The translations under genes and the position numbers were made by a program. A stretch of 64,000 nucleotides of DNA, from contig NZ_JHBV01000016.1 of the NCBI RefSeq assembly GCF_000724545.1, forward strand, positions 1 through 64,000, read 5' to 3'. Positions 19,877-29,318 of the stretch are shown in pieces; position 1 is the first letter of the stretch; every line of letters begins with the position of its first letter. The notes beneath the pieces are model-generated. The model did no database searches. It saw nothing but the letters and a program-made list of their open reading frames with translations, and had not been told where the DNA came from. The DNA comes from Aureispira sp. CCB-QB1. Its GTDB lineage: Bacteria; Bacteroidota; Bacteroidia; Chitinophagales; Saprospiraceae.

Positions 19877-20899
19877 ATGGTGCTTTTTGATTTTGTTTTT
19901 TATGCCCTTCTTTTTTTTACTGGCATTGGGAGTTATAAAATTATTCGATCAGCGCCAGCACAAAACAAGTTTATAAAGCTACTCAAATTGCTGTGGGTAC
20001 TCTGGACTGCTTCTCTTTGGATCGGTCTTATCCTACAATGGGTTTTGCCTAAAGGTTCTAAATATCAAGAAGCCGTACACTTGCCCCGTCATTTGTGGAT
20101 ACTAGATCATGGTTCCTTCAAAGATGGGTATTCCAAACAAAAGATAGCCTATGGTCAACATCCTAAGCAATACTACCATTACTATCCTGGTTTAGAGACT
20201 AGTCCAAAAAAAAATACAATCATTATCTACTTTCATGGCGGGGGGTGGTGCTTGGGTAGTCCAGATCAACATCGGTATTTAGCACACCTATTGCAACAAG
20301 AAGGATATAGTTTAGTTTTTCCTGCTTATCGCTTAACTCCAGCGTTTGGCTACAAAGACCTGCAAGCAGACGTTAACCATGCTGTACGACATGCCTTAAA
20401 TTTTGTAAAACAACAAGGGGTTGAACAACCTAAAATTATACTAGGCGGCACCTCTGCTGGAGGCAATTTGGCTAGTTTATTCGCTTATGACGAAAATAGA
20501 TGGTCAGCAATGGACCTAGATCGATCTATTTTAAAGGGCGTTTTCAGTATTGTTGGAGCACTTAATACAGCTGCTATGGAGCAAACCTATACCTTACTAA
20601 ATTATACTGGTCTCATTGATAGCCCATCTTACCAATTAGCCAATCCTCTTCATTGGATCAGCCCACAAGATACCTTTCCTTTTTTATGTTTACATGGCAA
20701 AAAAGACGGTTTGGTTGCTTATAAAGCGGTAGAAGAGTTTTGTAAAAAACTGAACCATACCGTCCCCAATATGTTACAATTCAAGACGTATGAAACAGCT
20801 ACTCATATTGAATTAGGAGCTGCTTGGTATTATAATTCCGAAGCAAATTTGGGACAAGATACGGTTCTAATTAACTGGTTAAATACCGTTTCTAGATAA
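19877..20899 (+). CDS. Alpha/beta-hydrolase, HSL-type esterase
   Basis: The 340-aa hydrolase has an N-terminal membrane segment or signal anchor (two hydrophobic stretches within residues 1-60). The hormone-sensitive-lipase signature is clear: oxyanion motif YFHGGGWCLGS, nucleophile motif GGTSAGGNLAS (serine), acid in LHGKKDGLVAYKAV (aspartate) and histidine in ETATHIELGAAW. It hydrolyses short-chain carboxylic esters by family. The AYRLTPAFGYKDLQADV segment matches the family's next conserved block. The substrate is unknown. Follows the NlpC/P60 gene closely. Membrane anchoring is inferred. Confidence 0.9.
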   Translation: MVLFDFVFYALLFFTGIGSYKIIRSAPAQNKFIKLLKLLWVLWTASLWIGLILQWVLPKGSKYQEAVHLPRHLWILDHGSFKDGYSKQKIAYGQHPKQYYHYYPGLETSPKKNTIIIYFHGGGWCLGSPDQHRYLAHLLQQEGYSLVFPAYRLTPAFGYKDLQADVNHAVRHALNFVKQQGVEQPKIILGGTSAGGNLASLFAYDENRWSAMDLDRSILKGVFSIVGALNTAAMEQTYTLLNYTGLIDSPSYQLANPLHWISPQDTFPFLCLHGKKDGLVAYKAVEEFCKKLNHTVPNMLQFKTYETATHIELGAAWYYNSEANLGQDTVLINWLNTVSR

Positions 20900-21038
20900 T
20901 TCCTATAAACTAATGATAATTAAATTACTGACCTCTTTAATTTTGCAAATACTAGCTTATTAACAAAATAAGTAAGTGGGCAGAAAAAAATATAGCTAAA
21001 AAATAGACTTATTTTTAGTGCTAATTGATGAACGCAGT

Positions 21039-21130
21039 GACCACGTAGTAGCAGCGTAGCTAACTATTGTTAAAACTCAATGCAACTAAAGACACAATAC
21101 TGATTATCAACTACACAGCGCTTACCAAGT
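21039..21130 (+). repeat. Interspersed repeat, copy with units B and A
   Basis: Unit B (21039-21071) reads GACCACGTAGTAGCAGCG then TAGCTAACTATTGTT, and unit A (21101-21130) reads TGATTATCAACTACACAGCG then CTTACCAAGT. The same units occur at 58142-58222 in the order A-B, at 57141-57260 inverted, and as unit B alone at 39292-39333. There is no ORF inside. It occupies most of the gap between the esterase gene and the HYC_CC_PP-like gene; nothing else is seen in 20900-21179. Confidence 0.75.
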
Positions 21131-21179
21131 CATCTAATGCGATTTTAAAGCAGACGAATACCGTTAAACAAAGTTAAAA

Positions 21180-21211
21180 TTTGCTTCTAGGATTTTTTTC
21201 TACTATATTTG
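21180..21211 (+). promoter_or_regulatory. Bacteroidota promoter of the Cys-rich gene
   Basis: TTTG (21180-21183), a 20-bp spacer and TATATTTG (21204-21211) match the Bacteroidota primary promoter (TTTG, 17-23 bp, TAnnTTTG) exactly. The predicted transcript start is about 5-8 nt downstream, at or beside the ATG at 21217, so the mRNA may be leaderless or nearly so. Confidence 0.75.
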
Positions 21212-21216
21212 TTTGT

Positions 21217-21702
21217 ATGACAACGACAAAACATAAAATAACAGCCTTCTCATTGGCTTTTTTAGTTCTAATTTCAACGACTGGAATTGGACTAAATATT
21301 ATGTTATGTAATTGTACGGGAGTCCAATATCTAGCTATTCTAGCTTCTAAAATGAATTTAGAGTGTTGCAAAGAAAAACTAGCTGCTGCCAAGAAAAATT
21401 GTTGCACAAACTCTAAAACTATTCAGCAAGATAATTTTGACTCGCCTACTATAATGGCAGAAAAAGAGTGTTGTTCTTCTTCTTTTAAATATGCAAAAGC
21501 AAATATTAATTTAGAGCTTGTAAAAGAAATACCACTACCTACCACAAGTTTTGTTCACACATTTTGGGTACCTAGTAAGGTACTTCCATATACAGAACCA
21601 CTTTTACTTCCTCAAAATGTTGCTTGTAGCAATACATCTAATAAAGCACCTCCCCGATTTAAAGAATCAATCTTAAATTGGTTTCAAGTCTATCGTTGCT
21701 AG
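21217..21702 (+). CDS. Cys-rich membrane-anchored protein, HYC_CC_PP-like
   Basis: The 161-aa protein (start ATG 21217; an upstream TTG would lie in the promoter) has a hydrophobic N-terminal segment (about residues 9-30), then LCNCTGVQYL, LECCKEKL, KKNCCTNS and EKECCSSSF, and ends with an APPRFKESILNW segment and a final cysteine. This order of a Cys pair, several CC pairs and a C-terminal PP matches the Bacteroidota HYC_CC_PP family, usually encoded next to heavy-metal TBDRs; the usual HYC is replaced by LCNC. The next gene, 190 nt downstream, is such a TBDR with fused metal-binding domains. A periplasmic metal-binding role is plausible by context, but no member has a proven function that I know. 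Confidence 0.65.
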   Translation: MTTTKHKITAFSLAFLVLISTTGIGLNIMLCNCTGVQYLAILASKMNLECCKEKLAAAKKNCCTNSKTIQQDNFDSPTIMAEKECCSSSFKYAKANINLELVKEIPLPTTSFVHTFWVPSKVLPYTEPLLLPQNVACSNTSNKAPPRFKESILNWFQVYRC

Positions 21703-21892
21703 AGATATATTAACAATTCTTGCTATAAAAAACTTTTTTTATAGCCATCCCACGTTATTAATATATTATTAACCACATCTACACTCCTCTATTCTTTTAT
21801 CAGAAAATATTTTTTATCAAGGAGTTAGATCAACTTAGGCGTACTATTTTCAAGAATCCAGTAGTTTAGCCTAAATTCAATTTAGCAACATC

Positions 21893-24850
21893 ATGCACTA
21901 CTTATTATTATCATGCTGGATAACATTCTTTGCATTTATTTCTCATCACACTGCTTCTGCTCAAGAAGATCCTATGCGCTTCTCAGGAATGGTGGTTAAC
22001 AAAGCCGATGAGCCTCTTATTGGCGCAACAGTAAACTGGGTTAATACCACTGTTGGTGGTGTTACAGATATAGATGGTTGGTTTGATATTCCTAGGTTAG
22101 ATAGTACCAATTCGCATATTTTAGAAATTAATTATGTCGGTTACGAAACCGTTCAAGTAGAGATTCTTCCAAGCGAAGAACGCCTAAAACTCGTTGTTGA
22201 AGATAATACAACTCTTGAAGATATTGTTGTCGAAGCCAAAGAACGAAGTAGTTTTACCTCTACCTTAGACCCCATCAATCTAGAAACTATTGGAGCAGGC
22301 GAATTGCGTCGAGCAGCTTGCTGTAACCTTTCGGAAAGTTTTGAAAACAATGCTACTGTCAATGTCAATTTTAGCGATGCTATTACAGGTGCCAAAGAAA
22401 TTGAGATGCTAGGGCTTCGGGGCACTTACACACAAATGCTTATCGAAAACCGCCCCTCGTTCAACCGTCTTGGTCGCGCTTATGGTTTAGAGTACATCCC
22501 AGGAACATTCATTGAAGCCATTCAAATTTCCAAAGGAGCTAGTTCGGTCCGTAATGGCGTGCAGGGCATCACAGGTCAAATTAATACAGAACTCATTAAA
22601 CCTTACAAAGCACCGCTTTTGTTTCTAAATCTATTTGCTAATTATACGGGACGGGTAGAATTAAATGCTCAGTTCAATTATAGAATTACCAAAAATTGGA
22701 GTACAGGTTTGCTCATGCATGGCAATTATTATGGAACTGAAATTGATTATAACAAAGACTCATTCCTTGATATTCCACAAAAAAAGCAAGTTAACATCAT
22801 CTCTAGATGGGTTTATAAACCCGAATCTTTGCATTTTGAAATCAACTTTCAAGGTATTCTAGATAGTCGCGTTGGTGGTCAAACTCAAAGTAGTTTTCAA
22901 AAAGTATTTGACCAACCTGCTACTCGTTTGTATCAAGTCAATAGTGAAATTCGCCGTCTTGGAGTATTTGGAAAACTCGGCTACTTTGGTTTTGATAATC
23001 CCAAACAAAGTATTGCTGTTGTTTACGATGCCAACATACATCAACACAACTCTTATTTTGGAAGTAAAAAATATACTGGTTTGCAAAAACGCTTGTATGC
23101 TAATTTTGTTTTCCAGACCAATTTGGGCAACACTGGATTACACAATTTAAGCACTGGTTTGAATTATGATTTGATTGATTTCAAAGAGCAATTTGTTGAT
23201 ATTAATAACGATCGAACAGAGCACCTTGCAGCTCTTTATGCAGAATATGATTTTACCAAAAAATTTAATGAAGAGAAAGGCACTCAATTTGGTTTAATCT
23301 TAGGAGTTCGTTCTGATTTAATACACACACAACAGTATACCAAGTTTTATCCTTCTCCTCGCTTGAATATTAAGTATAATTTCTCAGATGATATGGTCAT
23401 TCGCGCTTCGGCAGGACGAGGAGTTCGCACAACGAACTTATTGATTGAAAACTTAAAGTTCATGCCGAGTTATAAGGAGTTTTCTGTCTTGGAAACCATC
23501 CTACCAGAAGTTGCTTGGAATTACGGTGTGAATTTTGCTTGGAACCTCAAGATAAGTCCCAAATTAGAAGGTAGCTTAAATGTTGACCTTTACAGAACAG
23601 ACTTTGAAAATCAATTGATTGTAGATTTAGATTCTGATCCTACTTATACTCGCATACAATTCTACAATTTGAACGGAAAATCTTTTGCCAACAGTATTCT
23701 GATTAGTTATACCCAAGATATAATAAAAGGCTTAGAAGCTAGAGTAGCCTATAAATTTAACGACGTTAGAATGACTTATGGCACTGTACTACATCAAATG
23801 CCTTTAATGCCACAACACCGAGGGCTTATTCATTTAAACTATACCACTCCCAAAAAAGATTGGGAATTTAACGTGACCCTAAATATTATTGGTTCACAAC
23901 GTTTGCCACATTTACACCCTCCTTATGGTGATAACTTACCTGCCTACCGTTTTCAAGAATATAGCCCCGCGTATGTTCGTTTGAATGCTCATATTTCTAA
24001 GTTTTTCAAAGGAGGCTGGGAAATTTATATTGGAGGTGAAAACCTAACCAATTATACACAAGAACAACCAATTTTGGGTTATCAAGATCCCTTTGGAACA
24101 TCTACGACCAACAGCTATGCTAAATTTGATGCTACATCTGTTTTTGCTCCTGTCTTTGGTGCCCAAGTGTATGCTGGTGTCAAGTATACTTTTGAAGGAA
24201 AAGAACGCTTTGCTCCTGTCAATTCATGCTCTAGTATACCTACTATTTCAGAAAATACAATACCGACTAAAGAGGATTGGATATTAGACGAAAATCAGCA
24301 ACGAATAGCGATTAAAACGTCATCTCAGTGTGGCTCATGTGAAGAGATTATGCAAAAAGCATTATCCAACTTAGCTGGCATCGAGCAAGTTAGTTTAGAT
24401 ATAGAAACACAAATCTTAACCGTTATTTATCATCCTAATCAAGTTGAGGTCTCTGATATTCGAAATGCCATTTCAGAAGCGGGTTACGATGCCGATCATG
24501 TAAAAGCAAATCCTCAAGCACACGATAATTTGCCTGGTTGTTGCCAACAAGATGGAGGACATAGAGATGGTAAAACTAATTATACCTTAACAACTGCCGT
24601 TATTCAAAGTTCTAATCAATGTGGTATGTGTACCATTACAATTAGTGAGGCTTTATTTGCCTTCGATGGCGTAAAGAATGTATCTGCTGATGAAGAGAAA
24701 CATACTGTAACCGTCCAATTCATTGAGCAGAAGATTAACCTTCAAAAAATAAAAAAGGCAATTACTAAGGTTGGTTATGATGCTGATAATCTAAAAGCAA
24801 ACAAAGCAGCTTATGATAAGCTACATGGTTGTTGTAAAAAAGCAGAGTAA
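21893..24850 (+). CDS. TonB-dependent receptor fused to two C-terminal HMA domains
   Basis: The 985-aa protein consists of a signal peptide (to about 24), a CarboxypepD-regulatory-like domain (about 28-105), a plug (about 130-250), a beta-barrel to about residue 780 (ending VYAGVKYTFEG), and then two heavy-metal-associated domains. HMA1 has C813-G-S-C816 and ends with LPGCCQQ (C883, C884); HMA2 has C910-G-M-C913 and ends with LHGCCKKAE. The plug contains AACCNLSESF and TGAKEIEMLGLRG, typical of a Bacteroidota receptor group associated with copper or other soft metals. After the barrel the chain should emerge in the periplasm, so the two HMA domains could receive the imported ion there. Such HMA proteins are normally separate genes; the fusion and its duplication are unusual. 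A frame error creating the join is unlikely, since one frame runs through without interruption. Confidence 0.9.
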   Translation: MHYLLLSCWITFFAFISHHTASAQEDPMRFSGMVVNKADEPLIGATVNWVNTTVGGVTDIDGWFDIPRLDSTNSHILEINYVGYETVQVEILPSEERLKLVVEDNTTLEDIVVEAKERSSFTSTLDPINLETIGAGELRRAACCNLSESFENNATVNVNFSDAITGAKEIEMLGLRGTYTQMLIENRPSFNRLGRAYGLEYIPGTFIEAIQISKGASSVRNGVQGITGQINTELIKPYKAPLLFLNLFANYTGRVELNAQFNYRITKNWSTGLLMHGNYYGTEIDYNKDSFLDIPQKKQVNIISRWVYKPESLHFEINFQGILDSRVGGQTQSSFQKVFDQPATRLYQVNSEIRRLGVFGKLGYFGFDNPKQSIAVVYDANIHQHNSYFGSKKYTGLQKRLYANFVFQTNLGNTGLHNLSTGLNYDLIDFKEQFVDINNDRTEHLAALYAEYDFTKKFNEEKGTQFGLILGVRSDLIHTQQYTKFYPSPRLNIKYNFSDDMVIRASAGRGVRTTNLLIENLKFMPSYKEFSVLETILPEVAWNYGVNFAWNLKISPKLEGSLNVDLYRTDFENQLIVDLDSDPTYTRIQFYNLNGKSFANSILISYTQDIIKGLEARVAYKFNDVRMTYGTVLHQMPLMPQHRGLIHLNYTTPKKDWEFNVTLNIIGSQRLPHLHPPYGDNLPAYRFQEYSPAYVRLNAHISKFFKGGWEIYIGGENLTNYTQEQPILGYQDPFGTSTTNSYAKFDATSVFAPVFGAQVYAGVKYTFEGKERFAPVNSCSSIPTISENTIPTKEDWILDENQQRIAIKTSSQCGSCEEIMQKALSNLAGIEQVSLDIETQILTVIYHPNQVEVSDIRNAISEAGYDADHVKANPQAHDNLPGCCQQDGGHRDGKTNYTLTTAVIQSSNQCGMCTITISEALFAFDGVKNVSADEEKHTVTVQFIEQKINLQKIKKAITKVGYDADNLKANKAAYDKLHGCCKKAE

Positions 24851-24906
24851 AACATAATTACTACAATAGTTACCTAAGTTATTCGTGACCATTCTTACCA
24901 TTGAAA

Positions 24907-24946
24907 TAAAAATCCCCATCCAAAAATATCGGATGGGGATTTAAAA
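24907..24946. terminator. Bidirectional terminator between convergent genes
   Basis: AAATCCCCATCC (24910-24921) pairs with GGATGGGGATTT (24931-24942) over 12 bp with a 9-nt loop. A-rich sequence on one side and T/A-rich sequence on the other suit termination of both the TBDR-HMA gene (plus) and the OmpA-domain gene ending at 24967 (minus). Confidence 0.85.
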
Positions 24947-24966
24947 AATATGAACTGTATGGATTA

Positions 24967-26631
24967 TTATTTACATTTTGTAAACTGAGCCTCACTAAAG
25001 TCCTGAACTTTGTTGAACTTCACTCTTCTCATAACATACATATTGGCTGCTTTTTTATATTTCAATTCAGAAACAGCAGCTTCTTGGTATAATTTGAATT
25101 TTGGTTTTGTTGAGTTTTGAACATAAACAACCAAATCACCTACATTGTCTGTGTCATAAATTACATACTCTTTAGGTCTAGTTTTTCCTTTACGCTCAGC
25201 ATTCTTAGCTTTATAAACCTCACCTGTTTTCTTATTTCCAATAAATACAACAGACTCTTTCAACAAACGAACTTTTAAGATCCACTTATCTTCTTTTTTA
25301 GGTTTGCCTGCGCCAGAATTCCAATCTCCAACTTTGTAAACTCCAGTAGAAGGAACATCGTAAACAACATACTCACAGTTAACAGAACCTAAACAAGGAG
25401 TTGGAGCAACAATATTATCTGCATATTTAGCATACCCTTTTGTATGTCTATCTCCAACTAAGATAACAGGCTGGTTCAAATCTTTTAAAGATTCTTTTTT
25501 CAAATACAAACGAGTTGTTTTGCTACCTGGTGCTGTTTCAGATTTGATAATAATATTTTTCAAATCTTTCATTTTATGTTTGTTTGGGAACCAATCGCTT
25601 GTTGCGATACCATACTCAAATTGCTCACAAACATCCAAATCTTCTTCTTTGTTATTATCATCAATAACAGTAACACCATCTAAGCTAGCGTACGTACCAT
25701 CTTCAAACTCAGCAACAGTTTGTTCAGCACTATAACGAATGTTAGCAGCTGTCAAGTCAGGTCTGTCTACACCAGAAAAAGCATCACCATTACAATCTTC
25801 TTCACACTCTCTTTGAGTAGCACAAGCACAGTAACCACTATTCATCCAGTCAAAGTCATAAGTTTTGCAATCTGCACCATCTGTTACTTGACAAGGTTTG
25901 CCAGTGTTTTTCCATACGATTTTACCACCTTGATCTACACCTTCGTAGAAAGTATATCCTTCTTTAGGCTCGTTCACCAATGGTAATTTAATTTTTACTG
26001 CTTTTTTAGCAGCCAATTCAGTGCCTTCAAAAGTTGCTTTGAAGTGTACAACAGAATTGAAGTATAATTTGCGCCCTTCTGTATCTTCAATAGAGATATT
26101 GTTTGTTTTTAGCACTTTAGTGTTATCGAAGTACTTCAACTCGAAACTAGATTTTTTAGTTTTTGTAGGTTTGTACGTTCCTTTTTCAATAAAAACTTCT
26201 GCACAATCGTTTTTGATTAAAGTATCTCTATCATCATCTTCCAAATAAAAAAGAACGAATACACGACGGTTTTGCTCTCTATCATCATATTTTTGTTCTT
26301 TTTCACCATAGAAAAACAATTCTGTTTTTTCTTGGTAAGCATCCCCTAGTGTCTTTACATATTCGAATGCTGAATTAGCACGTCTCTCAGAAAGTCCCAT
26401 ATTATAATTATCAGACCCCAAGTCACAAGTATGTCCAGCTACACGAACCTTTAATATTCTTTCTTTATTTTTCTCAAAAGCAGCTGTAATGGCTTCTGTA
26501 CTTTCTTTTAACAAGTTAGCCTTGTCTAATTTAAAAAATACTTCCATACTATCTTTGATGGCTTCCTCTTGACCAAAAGAAAAGTTAGCACAACAAAGTA
26601 TTAGGAAACAGCCTAAAAATAACTTCTTCAT
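24967..26631 (-). CDS. OmpA-domain protein with long C-terminal extension
   Basis: The 554-aa protein has a signal peptide (about 1-20, ANFSFGQ). It carries an OmpA-like peptidoglycan-binding domain at the N-terminus (about 30-135): VFFKLDKANLLKES, RVAGHTCDLGSDNYNMGLS and ERRANSAFEYVKTLG, with the conserved Asp and Arg of the diaminopimelate-binding loop. The rest (about 140-554) is a set of repeated beta-rich segments with six or more cysteines around 250-300 (CQVTDGADCKTYDF, YCACATQRECEEDC), probably disulfide-linked. In most OmpA-family proteins this domain is C-terminal, so the order is reversed here. It may anchor an extracytoplasmic scaffold to peptidoglycan. The upstream AT-rich gap of about 300 nt has no gene. 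Confidence 0.85.
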   Translation of the reverse strand: MKKLFLGCFLILCCANFSFGQEEAIKDSMEVFFKLDKANLLKESTEAITAAFEKNKERILKVRVAGHTCDLGSDNYNMGLSERRANSAFEYVKTLGDAYQEKTELFFYGEKEQKYDDREQNRRVFVLFYLEDDDRDTLIKNDCAEVFIEKGTYKPTKTKKSSFELKYFDNTKVLKTNNISIEDTEGRKLYFNSVVHFKATFEGTELAAKKAVKIKLPLVNEPKEGYTFYEGVDQGGKIVWKNTGKPCQVTDGADCKTYDFDWMNSGYCACATQRECEEDCNGDAFSGVDRPDLTAANIRYSAEQTVAEFEDGTYASLDGVTVIDDNNKEEDLDVCEQFEYGIATSDWFPNKHKMKDLKNIIIKSETAPGSKTTRLYLKKESLKDLNQPVILVGDRHTKGYAKYADNIVAPTPCLGSVNCEYVVYDVPSTGVYKVGDWNSGAGKPKKEDKWILKVRLLKESVVFIGNKKTGEVYKAKNAERKGKTRPKEYVIYDTDNVGDLVVYVQNSTKPKFKLYQEAAVSELKYKKAANMYVMRRVKFNKVQDFSEAQFTKCK

Positions 26632-26857
26632 TTTAACAGTTTTTATTATTAGATAATTTGGTGGCGAATATAATTGTATTAGAACAAGGGTATTTTTTAA
26701 ATTTACTTAATTGTATTTGGGTTTACAAATGTCATATAATTGCAAAAATATCTGTTGAAATTGAAATATCCATAAAACTTACGATTAATCTAAGTAAAAA
26801 CTAAGATTTTCTTTATAAATCGGTACTTATTCTTGTTTTTGTTAAAAAAGTTGTTCA

Positions 26858-26895
26858 AAAAAAAAGCTAGCGACCCAAATCACTAGCTTTTTTTT
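26858..26895. terminator. Bidirectional terminator with GCTAG stem
   Basis: A run of As plus GCTAG (26858-26870) pairs with CTAGC plus Ts (26883-26895) with a 12-nt loop. It lies 33 nt beyond the stop codon of the minus-strand TBDR at 26928, which it should terminate. Confidence 0.85.
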
Positions 26896-26927
26896 CATAT
26901 TTTTTAGCTTTTCAAATCAACTTAATT

Positions 26928-29318
26928 TTAAAATTTCAAGTTAATATTTAAGGCTGGCATAATAGGAAGTTGGTTGATTCTCTTGTACTCAATGCGATCA
27001 AAGTAGAATATATTTTCTCTATTGTAAACATTGGTAACACTTACTCCCAATGTCAATTTCATATGCTTGATTAAATCCAAAGTATATTTGATAGAAATAT
27101 CCAATCGGTGGTAAAATGGTAATCTACCTTGATTGATTTCTTCTTCATAAACAACTCCTAAAGTGGTGTTAGGGTTAGTATTATCTGTCAAATAATTGGT
27201 ACCTATCCCATCTATAAAAGACTGATTAGCATAAAAACCCTGTGTTCTAGTAAAAGGAAATCCTGATCCTAAATTCCAACGAATGCCTATTTCAAAAGGA
27301 TACTCCGTGCGTTTTTGAATTTTATCATCATCTGATGCAGGTTTTTTCTTGCCAATTCTAAACTGATATGCTCCAACAAAGTTCACATTGTGACGGCGAT
27401 CAAAATGGGCAAAGAAAGATTGTACCCCGTCATTTCTAGTCACATAACCCAATGAGTAAGAAGCATACAAGTACAGTTGATCCTTGTCGTAAGTTCCAGA
27501 AAAGTCAATTCCGTAAGCATCTCCTGTTTCAGCCAAAAAGTTCTTGCCAATATCTCCAGCAGCTCTATTTCTATTCAAAGAAACAATTTGAGGAAAGTAT
27601 TTATAATAAGGTTCTAAATTCAAAGTCAAGTACTTACCTAAATCCAATTCGAAACCAGCTATAGCATGAATAGAGGTCTGCAAACGACTTTTCATTTTTT
27701 CATATACCCTGTCACCATTTTCGGTCACACTCAAGCGGTATACATTATCATCTGGTGCCCCCAAAAAACCTACAAAAAGATTGACTACATCGCGCTCATC
27801 TACAGAAGAAATTAAGTTTTGAGTATAAAATCCTCCTGCCGCTTTGAAACGCAGATAGTCGGTAATATTCCATTTTAGACCAAGTCTAGGCTCTATTTTA
27901 ACTTCTCCTAGCGAAGCATAAGCCTGCATACGCACACTTGGTTCGATGACCACAGGACCAAATCGTCCTTGAAAATGACCATAGACAGCCGCTTCGATAT
28001 TTGTTTGAGGAGCATTTTTGTCGCCTTGTGTTATAGCAGTATTATTTCCCAATGAATACTCAAAAGAAGTCGACAAACTATTAATTTCTACTCCAAAGTT
28101 AAACACTCTTGATTTAGGCAAGTAATAACTTACATTTAAGTTTGCGTTAAAGCTACCAACATCACTTCGACGTACTTTACTAGTTGCTCCCAATTCATTA
28201 AACTCCGATCCATAAATAGAATATGCAATAGTTCCATTCAAAGCCAATTGAGCTCCACCTGGCACAATTCTAAAATCGACACCTCCACCTGCTGCATCCC
28301 AGTCATAAGCTGCCAAACCATCAAAACGCACATTATCAGAATGATAAAAACCAAAAACATTGACTCGGCTACCATTGTTGGTATTAAAAGAAATCTTGGC
28401 ATGTCCATCCGTAAAATTGTACGGCAGTACACCTCCTTCGTTCGCATAACTATATAAGAAAGGCGATGTTTCTCTTAAGTAAGAATGTTTTACCGTCATT
28501 AGAAACGAAATACTAGAACCTGTCTCTTCACTCAACTTGACAATAGGTCCTTCAAAAATCCCCTTGGCAACAAATGGATTGACATTCAACATCCCTGCAA
28601 AGCGAGTTTTATTCCCTTCTCGTGTTTTAATATCAACTACTGCAGACGAACGACCTCCATATTTGGCACTAAAACCTCCCGTATAAACATCTGCACTACG
28701 AATAATATCTGTTTCAAAAACAGAGAAAAACCCGATAGAGTGAAACGCATTAAACAATGTCATTCCATCTAGCAAAATTCTATTTTGCACAGGAGCACCA
28801 CCACGTATATACAACTGCCCTCCTTGATCTCCTGTCGAAACAATACCAGGCAAAACTTGTAAATATTGAGCAAAATCGGCTTCTCCCCCAGCAGCAGGAA
28901 TACGGTTAATTTCTTTAGGAGTGATTCGAACCAAAGAAACAGCCACATCATTTTGTCGTGCTGTTTTGTCGGCATCTACTTGTACTATATCAATTACATC
29001 GGTACTCACCTCTTCCATCAAAAGGTTTTGGTTCACCATTTTAGAACCAATAGATACTTCTATGGCTATAGAATCATAGCCTAAAAATGTTCCTTTCAAA
29101 ATGTAATCCCCAACAGGAACTCCGGTAATATTATAATCCCCATCAATGGTAGTCGATGAAGCGTAAGTAGTACCATCTAAGTAGATTACAGCTCCAATTA
29201 GAGGTTCTCCTGTTCCTTTATCCAATACGGTTCCACGGATACCACCTTTTTGTGCTGTTGCCAATTGACTTAGCAGCAAAAATAGGACTACCAACAATAC
29301 ATTAAATTGTAACTTCAT
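26928..29318 (-). CDS. TonB-dependent receptor with CarboxypepD-like domain
   Basis: The 796-aa outer-membrane receptor has a signal peptide (to about 22, LATAQ), a CarboxypepD_reg-like domain (about 24-105: GIRGTVLDKGTGEPLIGAVI, GDYNITGVPVGDYIL), a plug (about 120-230) and a barrel ending MPALNINLKF. The plug region reads YLQVLPGIVSTGDQGGQLY, IRGGAPVQNRILLDGMTLF and GFSAKYGGRSSAVVDIKTREG, typical of the large Bacteroidota group annotated simply as TonB-dependent receptors. No adjacent SusD-like gene exists, so glycan uptake of Sus type is not supported. No cysteine-rich segment is seen, unlike the two metal-type receptors in this window. The substrate is unknown. Confidence 0.9.
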   Translation of the reverse strand: MKLQFNVLLVVLFLLLSQLATAQKGGIRGTVLDKGTGEPLIGAVIYLDGTTYASSTTIDGDYNITGVPVGDYILKGTFLGYDSIAIEVSIGSKMVNQNLLMEEVSTDVIDIVQVDADKTARQNDVAVSLVRITPKEINRIPAAGGEADFAQYLQVLPGIVSTGDQGGQLYIRGGAPVQNRILLDGMTLFNAFHSIGFFSVFETDIIRSADVYTGGFSAKYGGRSSAVVDIKTREGNKTRFAGMLNVNPFVAKGIFEGPIVKLSEETGSSISFLMTVKHSYLRETSPFLYSYANEGGVLPYNFTDGHAKISFNTNNGSRVNVFGFYHSDNVRFDGLAAYDWDAAGGGVDFRIVPGGAQLALNGTIAYSIYGSEFNELGATSKVRRSDVGSFNANLNVSYYLPKSRVFNFGVEINSLSTSFEYSLGNNTAITQGDKNAPQTNIEAAVYGHFQGRFGPVVIEPSVRMQAYASLGEVKIEPRLGLKWNITDYLRFKAAGGFYTQNLISSVDERDVVNLFVGFLGAPDDNVYRLSVTENGDRVYEKMKSRLQTSIHAIAGFELDLGKYLTLNLEPYYKYFPQIVSLNRNRAAGDIGKNFLAETGDAYGIDFSGTYDKDQLYLYASYSLGYVTRNDGVQSFFAHFDRRHNVNFVGAYQFRIGKKKPASDDDKIQKRTEYPFEIGIRWNLGSGFPFTRTQGFYANQSFIDGIGTNYLTDNTNPNTTLGVVYEEEINQGRLPFYHRLDISIKYTLDLIKHMKLTLGVSVTNVYNRENIFYFDRIEYKRINQLPIMPALNINLKF

